DNA from: Ariolimax columbianus
Lineage: Eukaryota > Mollusca > Gastropoda > Stylommatophora > Arionidae
DNA: 64,000 bases
Direction of reading: 5' to 3'
NCBI GenBank assembly: GCA_036924085.1
Contig: JAVGWX010000003.1
Span: 116,408,764 to 116,472,763, forward strand
Shown here: positions 36,375-47,359 of the stretch, piece by piece
Position numbering within the stretch: the stretch's first letter is position 1
Layout: each line of letters starts with the position of its first letter
Program-made: the position numbers and the translations under genes
The notes under the pieces: generated by a model
The model's input: only the letters and a program-made list of their open reading frames with translations
Database searches by the model: none
Told to the model about the DNA's origin: nothing

Positions 36375-37275
36375 GTTGGTGCCGCAATTATGACTCATTT
36401 AGAGGAGGAGCTGCACAGCTTACTTTCTGATGGCTGCTGGGAGTTTGGATTAACAATCAGTAAAAGGAAAACACAAGCTATGGTGCTAACAAAGCACCAG
36501 TAATCTCCATTGATGAAGAGGATCTCGAGGTAGTAGATCACTTTACATACCTGGGATCTTCAGTCAATAACAGACTATCTGTGGATCAAGAGATCAATAT
36601 CAGGATATGCAAAGCAGCAACAACAGTGAGCACATTAACAAGAAAATGTCTGGGAAAACACGAAGCTCATTGTTAAAATTAAAACACTTGTTTGCAGATC
36701 TCTGTCCTCAGCACCCTTCTTCATGGGAGTGAGACATGGTCTACCTACATGCACCAGTAGAGGCGGCTAAACAGCTATCACATGAGGTGCCTGCAAAGTA
36801 TCCTTGGAGTTGGGTGGCAAGACAAGATCACTAACGCGGAAGTGTTGAAAAGAACAGGCCCTGTCACAATCGTTTCCATGCTTAGTCTTCAAAGGCTCCG
36901 ATGGCTGGGACACACTCGAAGGATAAATGATGGTAGAATACCAAAATATCTTCTCTATGGGGAATTAGTTGGGGAAAAGGTCTCCGGGTCGGCCATTACT
37001 TCGGTACAAGGATGTATCCAAGCGGGATATAAATGATGCAGGCATCGGTTTGGAATTATGGGAACACATGTATCGTGTTATATGGAGAGGCAGGATTAAG
37101 CATGGGATACAAAGTCGATATTGATTGCGGTTAGGCTAAGGACTCAGCAGCGTTTGAGAACACACGCCACGCAATGCGATGTCGCAAACTATCCTGGTTT
37201 TCCTTGCACATACTGTGGAAGACGCTTCTCTGCTCGGATTGGTCTTACGAGGCACATTCATTACCGTTGTAGACT
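36375..37275 (+). pseudogene. LINE RT C-terminal part with terminal zinc finger, plus strand
   Basis: The translation shows GLTISRKKTQAMVLTK, DHFTYLGSSVNNRLS, RCLQSILGVGWQDKITNAEV, LQRLRWLGHTRRINDGRIPK and LLYGEL, then, after frameshifts, a Cys-His finger FPCTYCGRRFSARIGLTRHI. This is the back half of an RTE-like LINE polymerase plus its C-terminal finger. The front-half fragment at 35800-36185 is in opposite orientation, with the satellite between. Confidence 0.82.
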
Positions 37276-37375
37276 GTAGTTACATCCCTTTTTTCAAAGC
37301 ACAATTACTATCATCTGACAAGACGGAAAGAGCCAATGAAATGAGGAAAGTTATTTATTATTTCAGAAAGCATTT

Positions 37376-38273
37376 GGAATCAGGATGTTGAGCAGGTTAT
37401 GAGCTTTAGTGGTCAGCGACCCAGAGCTGACTGCCAGCGCCAGGGTCAGCGACCCAGAGCTGACTGCCAGCGCCAGGCTAAGTGACCTAGAGCTGACCCC
37501 CAGCGCCAGGGTCAGCGACCCAAAGCTGACTGCCAGCGTCAGGGTCAGCGATCCAGAGCTGTCTGCCAGCGCCAGGGTCAGCGACCCAGAGCTGACTGCC
37601 AGCGCCAGGCTAAGTGACCTAGAGCTGACCCCCAGCGCCAGGGTCAGCGACCCAAAGCTGACTGCCAGCGTCAGGGTCAGCGATCCAGAGCTGTCTGCCA
37701 GTGCCAGGGTCAGCGATCCAGAGCTGACTGCCAGCGCCAGAGTAAGTGACCTAGAGCTGACTGTCAGCGCCTGGGTCAGCGATCCAGAGCTGACTGCCAG
37801 CGCCAGGTTAAGTGCCCTAGAGCTGACTGCCAGCGCCAGGGTCAGCGACCCAGAGCTGTCTGCCAGCGCCAGGGTCAGCTATCCAGAGCTGATTGCCAGC
37901 GCCAGGGTAAGTGCCCTAGAGCTGACTGCCAGCGCCAGGGTCAGCGATCCAGAGCTGACTGCCAGGGTAAGTGCCCTAGAGCTGACTGCCAGCGCCAGGG
38001 TCAGCGATCCAGAGTTGTCAAGACCGTTCTCCACCTGATGATTCTAGACAACAGAACAGACTGGTTAAAGAGAAGGAATCGAAGAGGAGCGGATAACCCG
38101 GTACCTACAAATGCCATATTGAAGTCGAATTTCTCCGACCGAAAGGTGCAAATATAGCAGTTAAGTTATAAAATTCGAAACAACGCATGCCGTTCTCCGG
38201 AACTGTAAATGCTAATTGCAAATTCCTTTTCAGGGCCCAGTAGCGTAAGTTTGAGAACGAACGACGACAAAAG
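37376..38273 (+). mobile_element. GAA-type SINE with large 33 bp head expansion
   Basis: Starts 'ggaatcaggatgttgagcag', the SINE 5' end, and finishes 'taagtttgagaacgaacgac', its 3' end. Between them the SINE core is present at 38040-38200 ('cggtacctacaaatgcc', 'gaccgaaaggtgcaaatata'). The head is expanded from one to about 18 units of 33 bp. Confidence 0.9.
37409..38015 (+). repeat. 33 bp minisatellite inside a SINE
   Basis: About 18 units built on 'gtcagcgacccagagctgac' plus 'tgccagcgccagg'. The reference SINE carries one such unit followed by a degenerate second. A 209-codon frame is open because 33 is a multiple of three; it is a by-product. Sub-blocks of five units are duplicated (37470-37580 against 37610-37720). 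Confidence 0.95.
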
Positions 38274-38382
38274 ACGCGAGCAAATGCTATGGTTTAACAC
38301 TTCTGCTCATTATATGTCAGTGTAGGTATGGCACCTTATCCAAGTCTGTCATATTTCTCCTTTTTTGAATCATAGCAATTGA

Positions 38383-38452
38383 TTGTGTCGTAGTTTACAG
38401 CTTGACTGCGATATTTGCACCTTTGGGTCCAATACATCCGATTTTAGCAAGC
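38383..38452 (-). mobile_element. GAA-tailed SINE, core fragment
   Basis: 'gtcgtagtttacagcttgac', 'gcgatatttgcacctttggg' and 'cacatccgattttagcaagc'-like sequence match the SINE core on the minus strand. Both ends are missing. Confidence 0.8.
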
Positions 38453-39914
38453 TGGTATCTAAGAACGGACACAATTAACAAAGCAAATTTTAGTATTAGT
38501 GTACGTCTGGTCGCCTTTCTCGGTGCTGTTTTTCGGAAACCACACGTTTCTAGTTTAGTTTCTTGACGACTGTTCTTGGGTTAATACATTTCATGGTCTC
38601 TTAGAATGTATTAAAAAAAGATATTAACGTATAACAGACCAAACAGCTTCTCCGAGGTCAGATGATTAATTACTCTTGGCAAATTTAAGAACATTCTGAA
38701 CTGGTCTCTTTTTTTGCCTGGTCCTAATCCTATCTCGAACTGTAACATTAAACCCAACTCAATTAGTGAACTTTACGAGTTTTTTTTTGAAAAGGGAAGA
38801 AATCAGGTCGAGGAATGGACAGTTATAAGCCCGTTTCACGAAGTGATCGATTTCACTACTTGCTTGCAATACAAATTCGTGTACATGTAGTCAGAAGGAA
38901 AAACAAACCCTGGAGCACAGCAACCATTCTGTGGTACTCGCACGGAAGACAAAAAAGACCACCTGATTAGGCAGCCCGCCCGTGGTGGACGTTTCGTGAC
39001 TTTGCTTTATGATGTGATTACTAGACCTAAAAACACACACTGGTTCTGAATTGTTCATCGACTGTTTCTTTGGTCTGAGACGGATTTTTCTTGTCTTTGC
39101 TGTGTGTTGTGACGGCTTGATCTGGATATTTTGGGATGGGACATCGTGTTTCTTGTCTGGCTGTTGGAGCTGAGACGGAGTTTTCTTGTTCCTTATAATG
39201 TGCGACAGTGAGGTCTAATCCTTTTGCTTTTTAAAATAATTATATACAATGACTGTGGAGTTTTCATTCTTTTTGTAGCTAGGATAAAATGTTTGTCTGA
39301 ATCTCTAATGAAGGATGGCTCTAGGTGAGGTGTGATGCATTTTTATAAAAAATTTATAAAGGATTAACACAGGATGACAGTTACGTGCCTTAACATTGAA
39401 TATTACATGTCATCTTTACTGCAGTGTTAAAATGTTGTTTGCGCCTTATAAGCTCCTGGATTGGCGAGGATTAGTGATTATAATTTAATCCTGAATGTAT
39501 TGATGAAAGTGAAGCAAAGAACTGTAATTTGCAAATCATATTGTAATAGGCGACAGAGGGGATGAACATGCAATACCCCATCCGATAGAAAACTTGTGTC
39601 ATAAGAAAATAAATTTTCAACTTCGTATCCTAAAATAGTAGCATCCAAGTAAATAAGCAAACCAATTTTTCTTGAAGTAACGAGATCCATGAATTGTGTT
39701 TTTCCAAAAATTGTCATTTTGTTTTCAATAATGAAAAAAAAAAATAAGTCAAATCAAAACATCCAGAAGAACGAAAATGAGAATTAATGACGTAAATTCA
39801 CAATTGTCATCCTTGCCTACAAGAAAACACCAACAAATGTTAAATTCGGTATTTTAATTTGACACACGTTCGAGAGAAACAATACACAATTGAAACTTGT
39901 TTGGCTTAGCTTGG
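38453..39914. other. Non-coding region
   Basis: No gene recognised. Confidence 0.4.
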
Positions 39915-39915
39915 C

Positions 39916-40252
39916 TACGTTCGTTCTCCATCTCCCGCTACCAAGCCCCGAAAGGGCTTAAGTAGCAGAATATAGTCCACAGAACGGAATGCGTCATGTC
40001 GTAGTTTACAGCTAGACTGCGATATTTGCACCTTTCGATCCAACACATCCGACTCTAGCAATCATTTTTGGAGGACCGTGTAAGCATTCTATCTTCGATC
40101 CCTTCTCCTTAACCAGTCTGCCCTGCTGCAGTCTGTTATCCAGGATCACCGCGTGGAGTTGTAGAAGGGTATTGCAGCATTTGTTCGCTGGCCCTGACGC
40201 TAGCAGTCAGCTATGGGTCGCTGACCACTGCAGCTCATGCACTGCTCAGCAT
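39916..40252 (-). mobile_element. GAA-tailed SINE, nearly full length
   Basis: Matches the reference SINE from 'atgctgagcag' (40252) to 'gagaacgaacgta' (39916). It lacks the first ten bases and the GAA tail. It abuts the next SINE at 40256. Confidence 0.9.
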
Positions 40253-40255
40253 GTT

Positions 40256-40552
40256 TCTGCTTCTTCTTCTTCGTACGCTGGTTACAGCAATATAAGTTGC
40301 ACTGTGTTACTTTGTTAAGCCTGTGGCCCAGTGCATCATATTTCAACAGGCGTTTCTGTAGGCATGCCCTGCTTAGCCTTTGGCTGTCCCCAGCCTATCT
40401 GCAAGGCATCAGTTGTTGGTGGTCAGAGTTGTCTCTCTTAGGGAAGTTGTCTTGCAGGACTATCGAGTCTTCCGCACTCGTGTCTATAGGGTGTGGCAAT
40501 AATATGATACGATATGATGGATTACGTACTAGTTTGTACTATCCCGGAAGAT
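40256..40552 (-). mobile_element. Diverged GAA-tailed SINE relative
   Basis: On the minus strand this ends in 'gtacgaagaagaagaag'. Its middle contains 'ctgttgaaatatgatgcact' and 'gggccacaggct', which lines up with the core of the SINE at 1479-1741. The head is unlike the reference SINE. It seems to be a third subfamily of the same superfamily, directly adjacent to 39916-40252. Confidence 0.55.
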
Positions 40553-40994
40553 AGGCAGTCCAGTGTGTCTGTGTCCCAGGATCGTCACGTCCTGCCAGAA
40601 ACGTAGCATATGCATGTGAGGGGGGTATCTCTTTGCTCCCTTTATTTTCTCGGCTCATCTGCAGTGATGGTACGCCTAGCATTCCCTGCCACCTGGGAGG
40701 TTGTCACAATAGGGCAGAGGTGCAATGTCCGCTGGCCTGTATCTCTTCTGCGTCCATTGGGATGACTGATATCAGACAGAGGTAAAAAGAGAGGCAAGAG
40801 TGCATTTAACCAGGGGATAAGCCTGATCATGGCACGGAGATGTTGTTCGCCTGGTGTGCGGACATATCTCATGATCAAGGGCTGAGTCTCAACAGTCCGC
40901 AGTGAGGTGGCTGCTCTACTGCTTACGACACCCCCACCGAGAACTAAGTCTTTTACCTCAACGCCGTATGGGGTGAATATTGAGCAACTCACCC

Positions 40995-41335
40995 GCCCGC
41001 TTTGATCGGCGGGACGGCAGAGACCTTTTCTGCGGTCGACCGGGTCGGGAAAAGATGCGAGCGCCAGGTCCCAACCATGTCGTTGCCTCCCGTTCCAGTG
41101 GTGCTGAGATTCAGGGCGGGATTCCGGCTTAAAGGCGTTCGGCCGTAATCCCTCAGATGGTAGTCTCGCACCGTTGGCTTATCAGCCAGGCACGTGGACC
41201 AAGTGTCTGAGACCTGCGACTCCTCTCGAATTGAGCAGAATTTCCGTAGCAACGCTCTGTCATAAGTAGGGTAAAACTGACCTGTCTTCCGAGGATCTAA
41301 TACCAGAACCCATTCTCTATTAGACCAAACAAATC
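40995..41335 (-). pseudogene. 28S rRNA 3' end, diverged fragment
   Basis: Reading the minus strand, I recognise the end of 28S: the block including 'ctgctcaattcgagaggag' (sarcin-ricin-distal region), the segment 'gccaacggtgcgagactacc', and 'gaatcccgccc'. Many substitutions at sites that are invariant in functional rRNA (for example 'aattgagcag' for 'tactgagcag') mark it as a pseudogene. Confidence 0.8.
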
Positions 41336-41500
41336 AAGAGAGAGCTACTAGTCAGTCAATGACCAAGTTTCTGAAACCTGCGATTCCTCTCGGATTGAGC
41401 AGGATTATCGTAGTAACGCCCTGTCATTAGAAGGGTACAACTGACCTGTCTTAGGAGGGTCTAATTCCAGCACACGTTCCTATTAGACCCAACAAAGGTG
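41336..41500 (-). pseudogene. Second copy of the 28S 3' fragment
   Basis: 41360-41498 repeats the part of the 28S fragment around 'cctctcggattgagcaggat' and 'ctgacctgtcttaggagggt'. It resembles functional 28S better than the first copy at some sites. Between the copies, 41332-41358 ('tcaagagagagctac') looks like a short piece of 18S. Confidence 0.72.
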
Positions 41501-41502
41501 CT

Positions 41503-42622
41503 TTCGACCTGTCAATCATTTCAGTGTTGGCGTGTTGAGTCAAATTAAGCCGCAGGCTCCACTTCTGGTGGTGCCCTTCCTTCAATTCCTTTAAGTTTAA
41601 GCTTTGCAACCATACTTCCCCCGGAACCCAAACACTTTGGTTTCCCGGAAGCTGCCCGCAGAGTCATCGAAGCAACTCCTGCGAATCGCTAGTCGGTATT
41701 TTTTATGGTCAGAACTACGACGGTATCTGATCGTCTTCGCGCCTCTGACTTTCGTTCTTTATTAATGAAAACATTCTTGACAAAATGCTTTCGCAGTAGC
41801 TCGTCTTGCCGCGATCCATGAATTTCACCTCTAACACCGCAATACGAATGCCCCCGTTTGTCCCTGTTAATCATTACCTCCAGTTCCGAAAACCAACAAA
41901 ATAAGACCGAGGTCCTATTCCATTATTCAGGTAGCCGAGGCCTGCTTTAAACACTCTAATTTTTTCAAAGTAAACGCGCCGGCCACCCGGGACGCTCAGC
42001 GAAGAGCACCCGCGGGAGATAGCCATGCAGACGGAGAGCAGGAGATAACGGGCAGTGAACCGGCGCGAGCCTCACCACCTGCCTGCGCCTGAGATCCAAC
42101 TACGAGCTTTTTAACTGCAACAACTTTAATATACGCAATTGGAGCAGGAATTACCGTGGCTGCTGGCCCCAGACTTGCCCTCCAATAGAACCTCGTTAAA
42201 GGGTTTAAAGTGTACTCATTCCAATTACGGGACCTTGAAAGAGTCCCGTATTGTTATTTTTCGTCACTACCTCCCCGTACCGGGATGGGTAAGTTGCGCG
42301 CCTGCTGCCTTCCTTGGATGTGGTAGCCGTTTCTGATGCTCATTCTCCGAAATCGAACCTTGATTTCCCGTTACCCGTTACAAACATGGTAGGCATGTCA
42401 CGTACCATGGTCATTTGATAGGGCAGATATTCGAAAGATGCGTCGCCGGCACACGAGGCCATACGATCAGCACAAAGTTTTCCGAAGTCACCAGTGGGGA
42501 CGCCGCAACCCCGCGAGGGGAAACGACTATTGGTTTTGAACTAATAAAAGCGCTCTTTCCGCGAGGGTCGAAGCTTGGTAATCATGTATTAGCTCTAGAA
42601 TTGCAACAGTCATCCAAGTAGG
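41503..42622 (-). pseudogene. 18S rRNA pseudogene, truncated at both ends
   Basis: The minus strand carries about 1.1 kb of 18S, from the region 'cctgcggcttaatttgactc' (near the universal 1100-1200 region) back to 'attctagagctaatacatg' near the 5' end. The first 130 or so bases and the last 600-700 are missing. Changes such as 'gatgactgttgcaattc' in place of the near-universal 'gataactgtggtaattc' show decay. V4 is present and GC-rich. At 42622 it is fused directly to a LINE on the other strand. Confidence 0.9.
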
Positions 42623-42630
42623 ATCGTGTC

Positions 42631-43311
42631 ATGGAACGTATGATAAACACCAGACTGATGTGGCATCTGGAAGAAAAACGAATACTAATTCCACAGCAAG
42701 CCGGCTTTAGACAGCACAGATCCACTGAGGACCAGATCATCCTCATAGCCCAGGAAATAGAAGATGCCTACCAGGCACAGAAACACACAGTAGCTGTTTG
42801 GGTGGATCTGGAAAAGGCATTTGACAAAGTCTGGAAGGATGGACTTAGAGTCAAGCTAAGAAGAAGTGATGTCTGTGGGAAGATGTACAAGTGGATCAAC
42901 CACTACCTCAAACAAAGAACGGCCAGAGTCCAAGTACAAGGGCAGATGAGCAAAAAGGTGACACTCGAGCAGGGAGTACCCCAAGGGGGAGTATTGTCAC
43001 CCACACTCTTCCTGGTATATATAAACGATATTACAGAGAATATACCAAGAAGAGTCCATAGCTCAATGTTTGCAGACGATCTGGCTATGTGGACCTCTGA
43101 AAAGAATCTCACCATAGCAAGAAATCGGATGCAAAAGGCCCTAACATCGCTGGAAGAGTGGGCGAACTCATGGCTGGTCAAAATAAACGAGGAGAAAACC
43201 ACGTGCACAATATTCTCGCTCTCATTAAAACCCCAAAAGTACCAAATTAAGCCTAAATGGCAAAATCCTGCAGCCAAACGACAACCCAACCTATCTGGGA
43301 GTCACATTTGA
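42631..43311 (+). pseudogene. I-type LINE reverse transcriptase, first part
   Basis: RT motifs in order: LIPQQAGFRQHRSTEDQI, motif A in AVWVDLEKAFDKVWKDGL, motif B in LEQGVPQGGVLSPTLFLVYI, and the catalytic FADD in SSMFADDLAMW. The correct frame is lost near 43240; residues after 'SLKPQKYQIKP' are out of frame, and the true continuation (NGKILQPNDNPTYLGVTFDR) lies in the next frame. Confidence 0.92.
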
Positions 43312-44751
43312 TCGGCGCATGACATGGAAAAGTCAGATTGAGAGAAACCGAATGAAAGCCAGAGAAAGAATGGCGATCATGAGGAAGCTTGCTGGCACAA
43401 GCTGGGGAGCAGACGAAGGCATACTAAAGAAACTGTACACTGGAAGAGTGAGACCAGTTCTCGAGTATGGCATTGCGGCATGGACAACAGCAGCGAAGGC
43501 GAACTTCGATAAAGTTAACAAACTTCAAAACCAAGCCATGAGAATTATAACAGGTGGCATGAAGTCAACGCCAATTGTAGAACTTGAAAAGATTACAAAA
43601 CTGCAATCCATGACCGATAGAAGAGACTGCAGAGCCCAGCTGCAGTCAGAGAAACTCCGAAGACTGACGGACCATCCAATGTACCAGAGACTAAACAATT
43701 TGGGAAACGGGAAACTAAAGCGGAGAAACTTTGCAGAAATAGCCAAAGCAAAGATGCACGAAGATCCCATAAACGCACTAACAACACCAAAACCCATCAC
43801 TACTGTACGAAAACCTACTTGGAGGCAGGATATATTTCCAGAGGTGGTAGAAAATATACCAGGTATTGCAAACAAAAACTGCCAGAGTGAAAAAGATAGG
43901 AGAGACACTACCCTAAGCTTCATAACGAAAAGCTACCCAAGCATGGACTGGACCCATGCATACACCGACGGTTCTGTAACAAACACTACACAGAACGGAG
44001 GGGCAGGAGCATTCCTGAATCTACCAAATGGCAGAAAAATAACACTGTCATTCGCTACTGGTAAGTACACAAGCAATTTCAGAGCAGAGGCAGAGGCACT
44101 GAGGGCGGCAGTGGAAGAAATGGTAACACACAGTGAAAATGAGAGCCATATAGTCCAGCTGACAGATGCTCTCGAAGTAGTCACAGCGCTAAAAAGCCAG
44201 AAAAACAATGAGCTTAATGACTTAAGAGCAGCACTCTGCAAACTGTGCCAACAGTCCACACCAAAAAGGGTAGTGGTACAGTGGGTTCCGTCACACTGCA
44301 ACATCCAAGGCAACGAGGAGGCAGACAGACTGGCAAAAGAAGGTGCAAGGCTACCACAAATAGATACCAGTATGACGTACGAAGAGTCAAAACGGCTTAT
44401 CAAAGCCAGGTACATGTCCAAATGGGAAACCGAACATACTGGTTACACCAAAAACGATGCCTATTACCAGTTGAACTGAAGAGAGCAGGTTTTTGTCTTC
44501 AGACTTCGCACTGGCCACAACAGACTGAGGTACCACCTTTTCAACAAATGGAAGATAGGGTGTACCGACGAATGCCCGTGCGGTACTGGTAAAATGACCA
44601 CTGAACATCTGCTGCAGAACTGCCCGACATACGAGGATCAGAGAGAGCAGATGTGGCCATTGCCAGTGGAACTGCAAGACAAGCTCTATGGTAGTGGCGA
44701 GAGTCTCAGGATGACCGCCGCTTTTTTCGAGAAAATAATGGTTACTGTCTG
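43255..44751 (+). pseudogene. I-type LINE RT thumb, RNase H domain and C-terminal finger
   Basis: After the frameshift: YLGVTFDRRMTWKSQIERN, VRPVLEYGIAAWTTAAKANF, then an RNase H domain with the catalytic-type motifs YTDGSVTN, FRAEAEALRAAVEEM, LTDALEVVTAL and VQWVPSHCNIQGNEEADRLA. A TGA at 44477-44479 replaces the Arg codon seen in the sister copies (LNRREQ). The frame then continues through FRLRTGHNRLRYHL and DECPCGTGKMTTEHLLQNC to the true stop near 44751. Confidence 0.92.
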
Positions 44752-44780
44752 ACTGTGTACGCAGAAGAAGAAGAAGAAGA

Positions 44781-45062
44781 CTTCGCACTGGCCACAATAG
44801 ACTGAGGTACCACCTATTCAATAAATTGAAGATAGGTGGTACCGACGAATGTCCGTGCGGTACCGGTAAAATGACCGCTGAACATCTGCTGCAGAACTGC
44901 CCGACATACGAGGATCAGAGAGAGCAGATGTGGCCATAACCAGTGGAACTGCAAGACAAGCTCTATGGCAGTGGCGACAGCCTCAGGATGACCGCCGCTT
45001 TTTTCGAAAAAATAATGGTTACTGTCTGACTGCGTACGAAGAAGAAGAAGAAGAAGAAGAAG
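44781..45062 (+). mobile_element. Second I-type LINE copy, 3' end only
   Basis: A repeat of the last 280 bp of the preceding LINE, from 'cttcgcactggccacaatag' through DECPCGTGKMTAEHLL to 'actgtctgactgcgtacgaa' and an AAG tail of about 25 bp. It follows the AAG tail of the first copy with no gap. Confidence 0.92.
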
Positions 45063-45063
45063 G

Positions 45064-45808
45064 AAACAAAACCTGCTAGACTTAAAAAGAAAGGAGAGAT
45101 ACTACCCTAAGCTTTATATCGAAAAGCTACCCAAGCATGGACTGGACCCATGCATAAACCGACGGTTCTGTAACAACCACTACACAGAACGGAGGGGCAG
45201 GAGCATTCTTGAACCTACCAAATGGCAGACAAATAACACTGTCATTCGCTACTGGTAAGTACACAAGCAATTTCAGAGCGGAGGCAGAGGCACTGAGGGC
45301 GGCAGTGGAAGAAATGGTGACACACAAAGAAAATGAAAGCTATATAGTCCTGCTTACAGATGCTCTCGCCGTAGTCACAGCCCTAAAAAGCCAGAAAAAC
45401 ACTGAGCTTAATGACTTAAGAGCAGCACTCTGCAAACTGTGCCAGCAGTGCGCACCAAAAAGGGTAGTGGTACAGTGGGTCCCATCACACTGCAACATCC
45501 AAGGCAACGAGGAGGCAGACAGACTGGCAAAAGAAGGTGCAAGACTACCACAAACAGATACTAACATGACGTACGAAGAGTCAAAACGGCTTATCAAAGC
45601 CAGATACATGACCAAATGGGAAACCGAACATACTGGTTACACCAAAAACGAGGCCTATTACCAGTTGAACCGAAGAGAGCAGGTGGTTGTCTTCAGACTT
45701 CGCACTGGCCACAATAGATTGAGGTACCACCTATTCAAAAAATTGAAGATAGGTGGTACCGACAAATGCCCGTGCGGTACCGGTAAAATTAGCGCTGAAC
45801 AACTGCTA
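45064..45808 (+). pseudogene. Third I-type LINE copy, RNase H part, 3'-truncated
   Basis: Matches the first copy from 'aaactgccagagtg'-like sequence through the whole RNase H domain and the restored LNRREQVVVFRLRTGHNRL, then stops matching inside the Cys/His motif at about 45805 (CPCGTGKISAEQLL). Loss of the 3' end is not expected of target-primed insertion, so a deletion or recombination followed. The 216-codon frame 45209-45859 starts late; TDG upstream is lost to a stop. Confidence 0.9.
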
Positions 45809-47160
45809 TTTATAAATAAAATAACTGCTGGAGATATAATGTTACGTGCTGACACATAATCTTTAAATATCCATCTTCAGTACTTCAGATTATGTCATTT
45901 TCCTGAAGAAGTTGGAAGCACTTTTTGTGAAATACTCTTATAAATGATTACTTTTATTGAACAAATCCCGACGACTGGAAATATTTTTAGGAAATGATCT
46001 TCAGAATGTTCATTCAGCATCAATTATAGTTTCTAAAAATGATTTATATAGTGCATAGAGCGTTGTTCTGTTGTCGATCTATAGCATGTTTTATTTTTAA
46101 AAAATTAACAGGGAATGGGGCCTAGAAAAACGTTGAGGTGAGCTTACTCAATGGTCGGTGACTATCTAGCTCGCATTACTTAAATACCCAGCATTCGGAT
46201 AATCAGCGTTAAGCTTTATATTTTCAGTATTCTCAAAGACAAGGTAAAGCAAAAGTTGTTTCATACCAGATGATGGTCGTCATCACATGTGATGAAGACC
46301 ACTACCTCAGCTCAGTCAATCTTCACCAGTTGTTCTATTCGCTAGTATAGGTGACTTGCGTCGTGATTTGGATTAAAGTGGTGCAGTTTTTGCGCAATTT
46401 GTAAACCACACTCTCTCGTCCTGAGCTACCTTTGGTCTGTATCAAGAAATTATCGAGACGACTGGAGAAAGCACAGGATGCAGATTTTCTATCAAGGTTT
46501 GCTTCCAAAGCTTTTCCCGTAAACAAGTATTCAACAAGGCAGATTCATATAATATGCTGCGGTAGAGGATAACGTGTTGGAGACTTCATTTTATTGGAAC
46601 ATAGCTTTTTATGAGTTCAGGTGGTCAGCTCCTTTACTTGCTGACTTTACTTCCCTAACTGCAAGCCAGGCATCCATTTATAGCTGGGTTGACTTTGACC
46701 TTTTGATAACGAGAATCCAAATAGCAAACAGTATTCTTTCTTGCAGTGGGAAACGACCACTCTAAACCTCTGCTACCGATACGCTCTCCTAATGAAAGCT
46801 TACAAAAATTCTCTATAAAAAGTGGATAAGATAGGCATGTCAGATTTGTTTCCGTGTGAGAAGAAGATTCTGCACAAAAAATATTTCTCTTGAGCTCATT
46901 TCACGCATGTCTTCACTCTTTCTATCTTTTGTGTTGAGTTTATTTCTCAATCTAAAGCTCAAAAACAGACATCACTTTATCTAAGTAGATCTCTAGAAGG
47001 TCTAAGAATTCCACATTAGCTTCCCAAAGCTCTTGTGTTGATACCCTTAGCCCAGCGATCAGCTTTGGTGAAGTGTGTGAATACAGAAGCTGATATGATT
47101 CATGTGCTTTACCAGAAATGACATCTGATTTACATTTTTTCCACTATGTAGATCTCATTT
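45809..47160. other. Non-coding region
   Basis: No gene. A near-palindrome around 'cgtcatcacatgtgatga' lies at 46272-46295. Confidence 0.4.
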
Positions 47161-47164
47161 AAGC

Positions 47165-47310
47165 GTATGGAGGGTTAAAGCACGTAATTCTAATGACATA
47201 CGTGGTGGGTTCATTCTACGTCGGCAACACGCTTTAATATATCAAGCTGTAAATGGGTACCTGGCTTACTGCAGGACAGGCAAAGAGGAAACACCACTGC
47301 TTCTCAGAAA
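47165..47310 (+). mobile_element. Degenerate tRNA-derived SINE
   Basis: A-box-like 'tggagggttaaagcac' and B-box-like 'gtgggttcattct' are followed by 'aagctgtaaatgggtacctg' and 'gcttactgcaggac'. The latter block recurs at 61015-61050 after another tRNA-like head, so the two are copies of one SINE family. Confidence 0.6.
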
Positions 47311-47359
47311 AATGAAGAACTTGTCCATAACACTTCATCATTCCCGACTGCTCTATCTA

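Larger units (their letters stand above)
42623..44780 (+). mobile_element. I-superfamily LINE (RT plus RNase H), 5'-truncated
   Basis: A non-LTR element with RT followed by RNase H and a C-terminal Cys/His motif, the layout of I-superfamily LINEs (Nimbus- or Ingi-like elements are known in molluscs). It starts abruptly in the RT domain next to the 18S pseudogene. It ends with 'actgtctgactgtgtacgca' followed by an AAG tail. One frameshift (about 43240) and one stop (44477) break the frame, so it is recent but dead. Confidence 0.92.

Noticed and set aside
37409..38038. 209-codon ORF of 11-residue repeats
   Set aside because: It is the 33 bp expansion of a SINE head; open frame results from the period being a multiple of three.
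41503..42622. A functional 18S rRNA gene
   Set aside because: Both ends are missing and universally conserved positions are changed.
42903..43923. Long minus-strand ORFs over the I-type LINE
   Set aside because: They are shadows of the plus-strand RT and RNase H frames, which carry all recognisable motifs.
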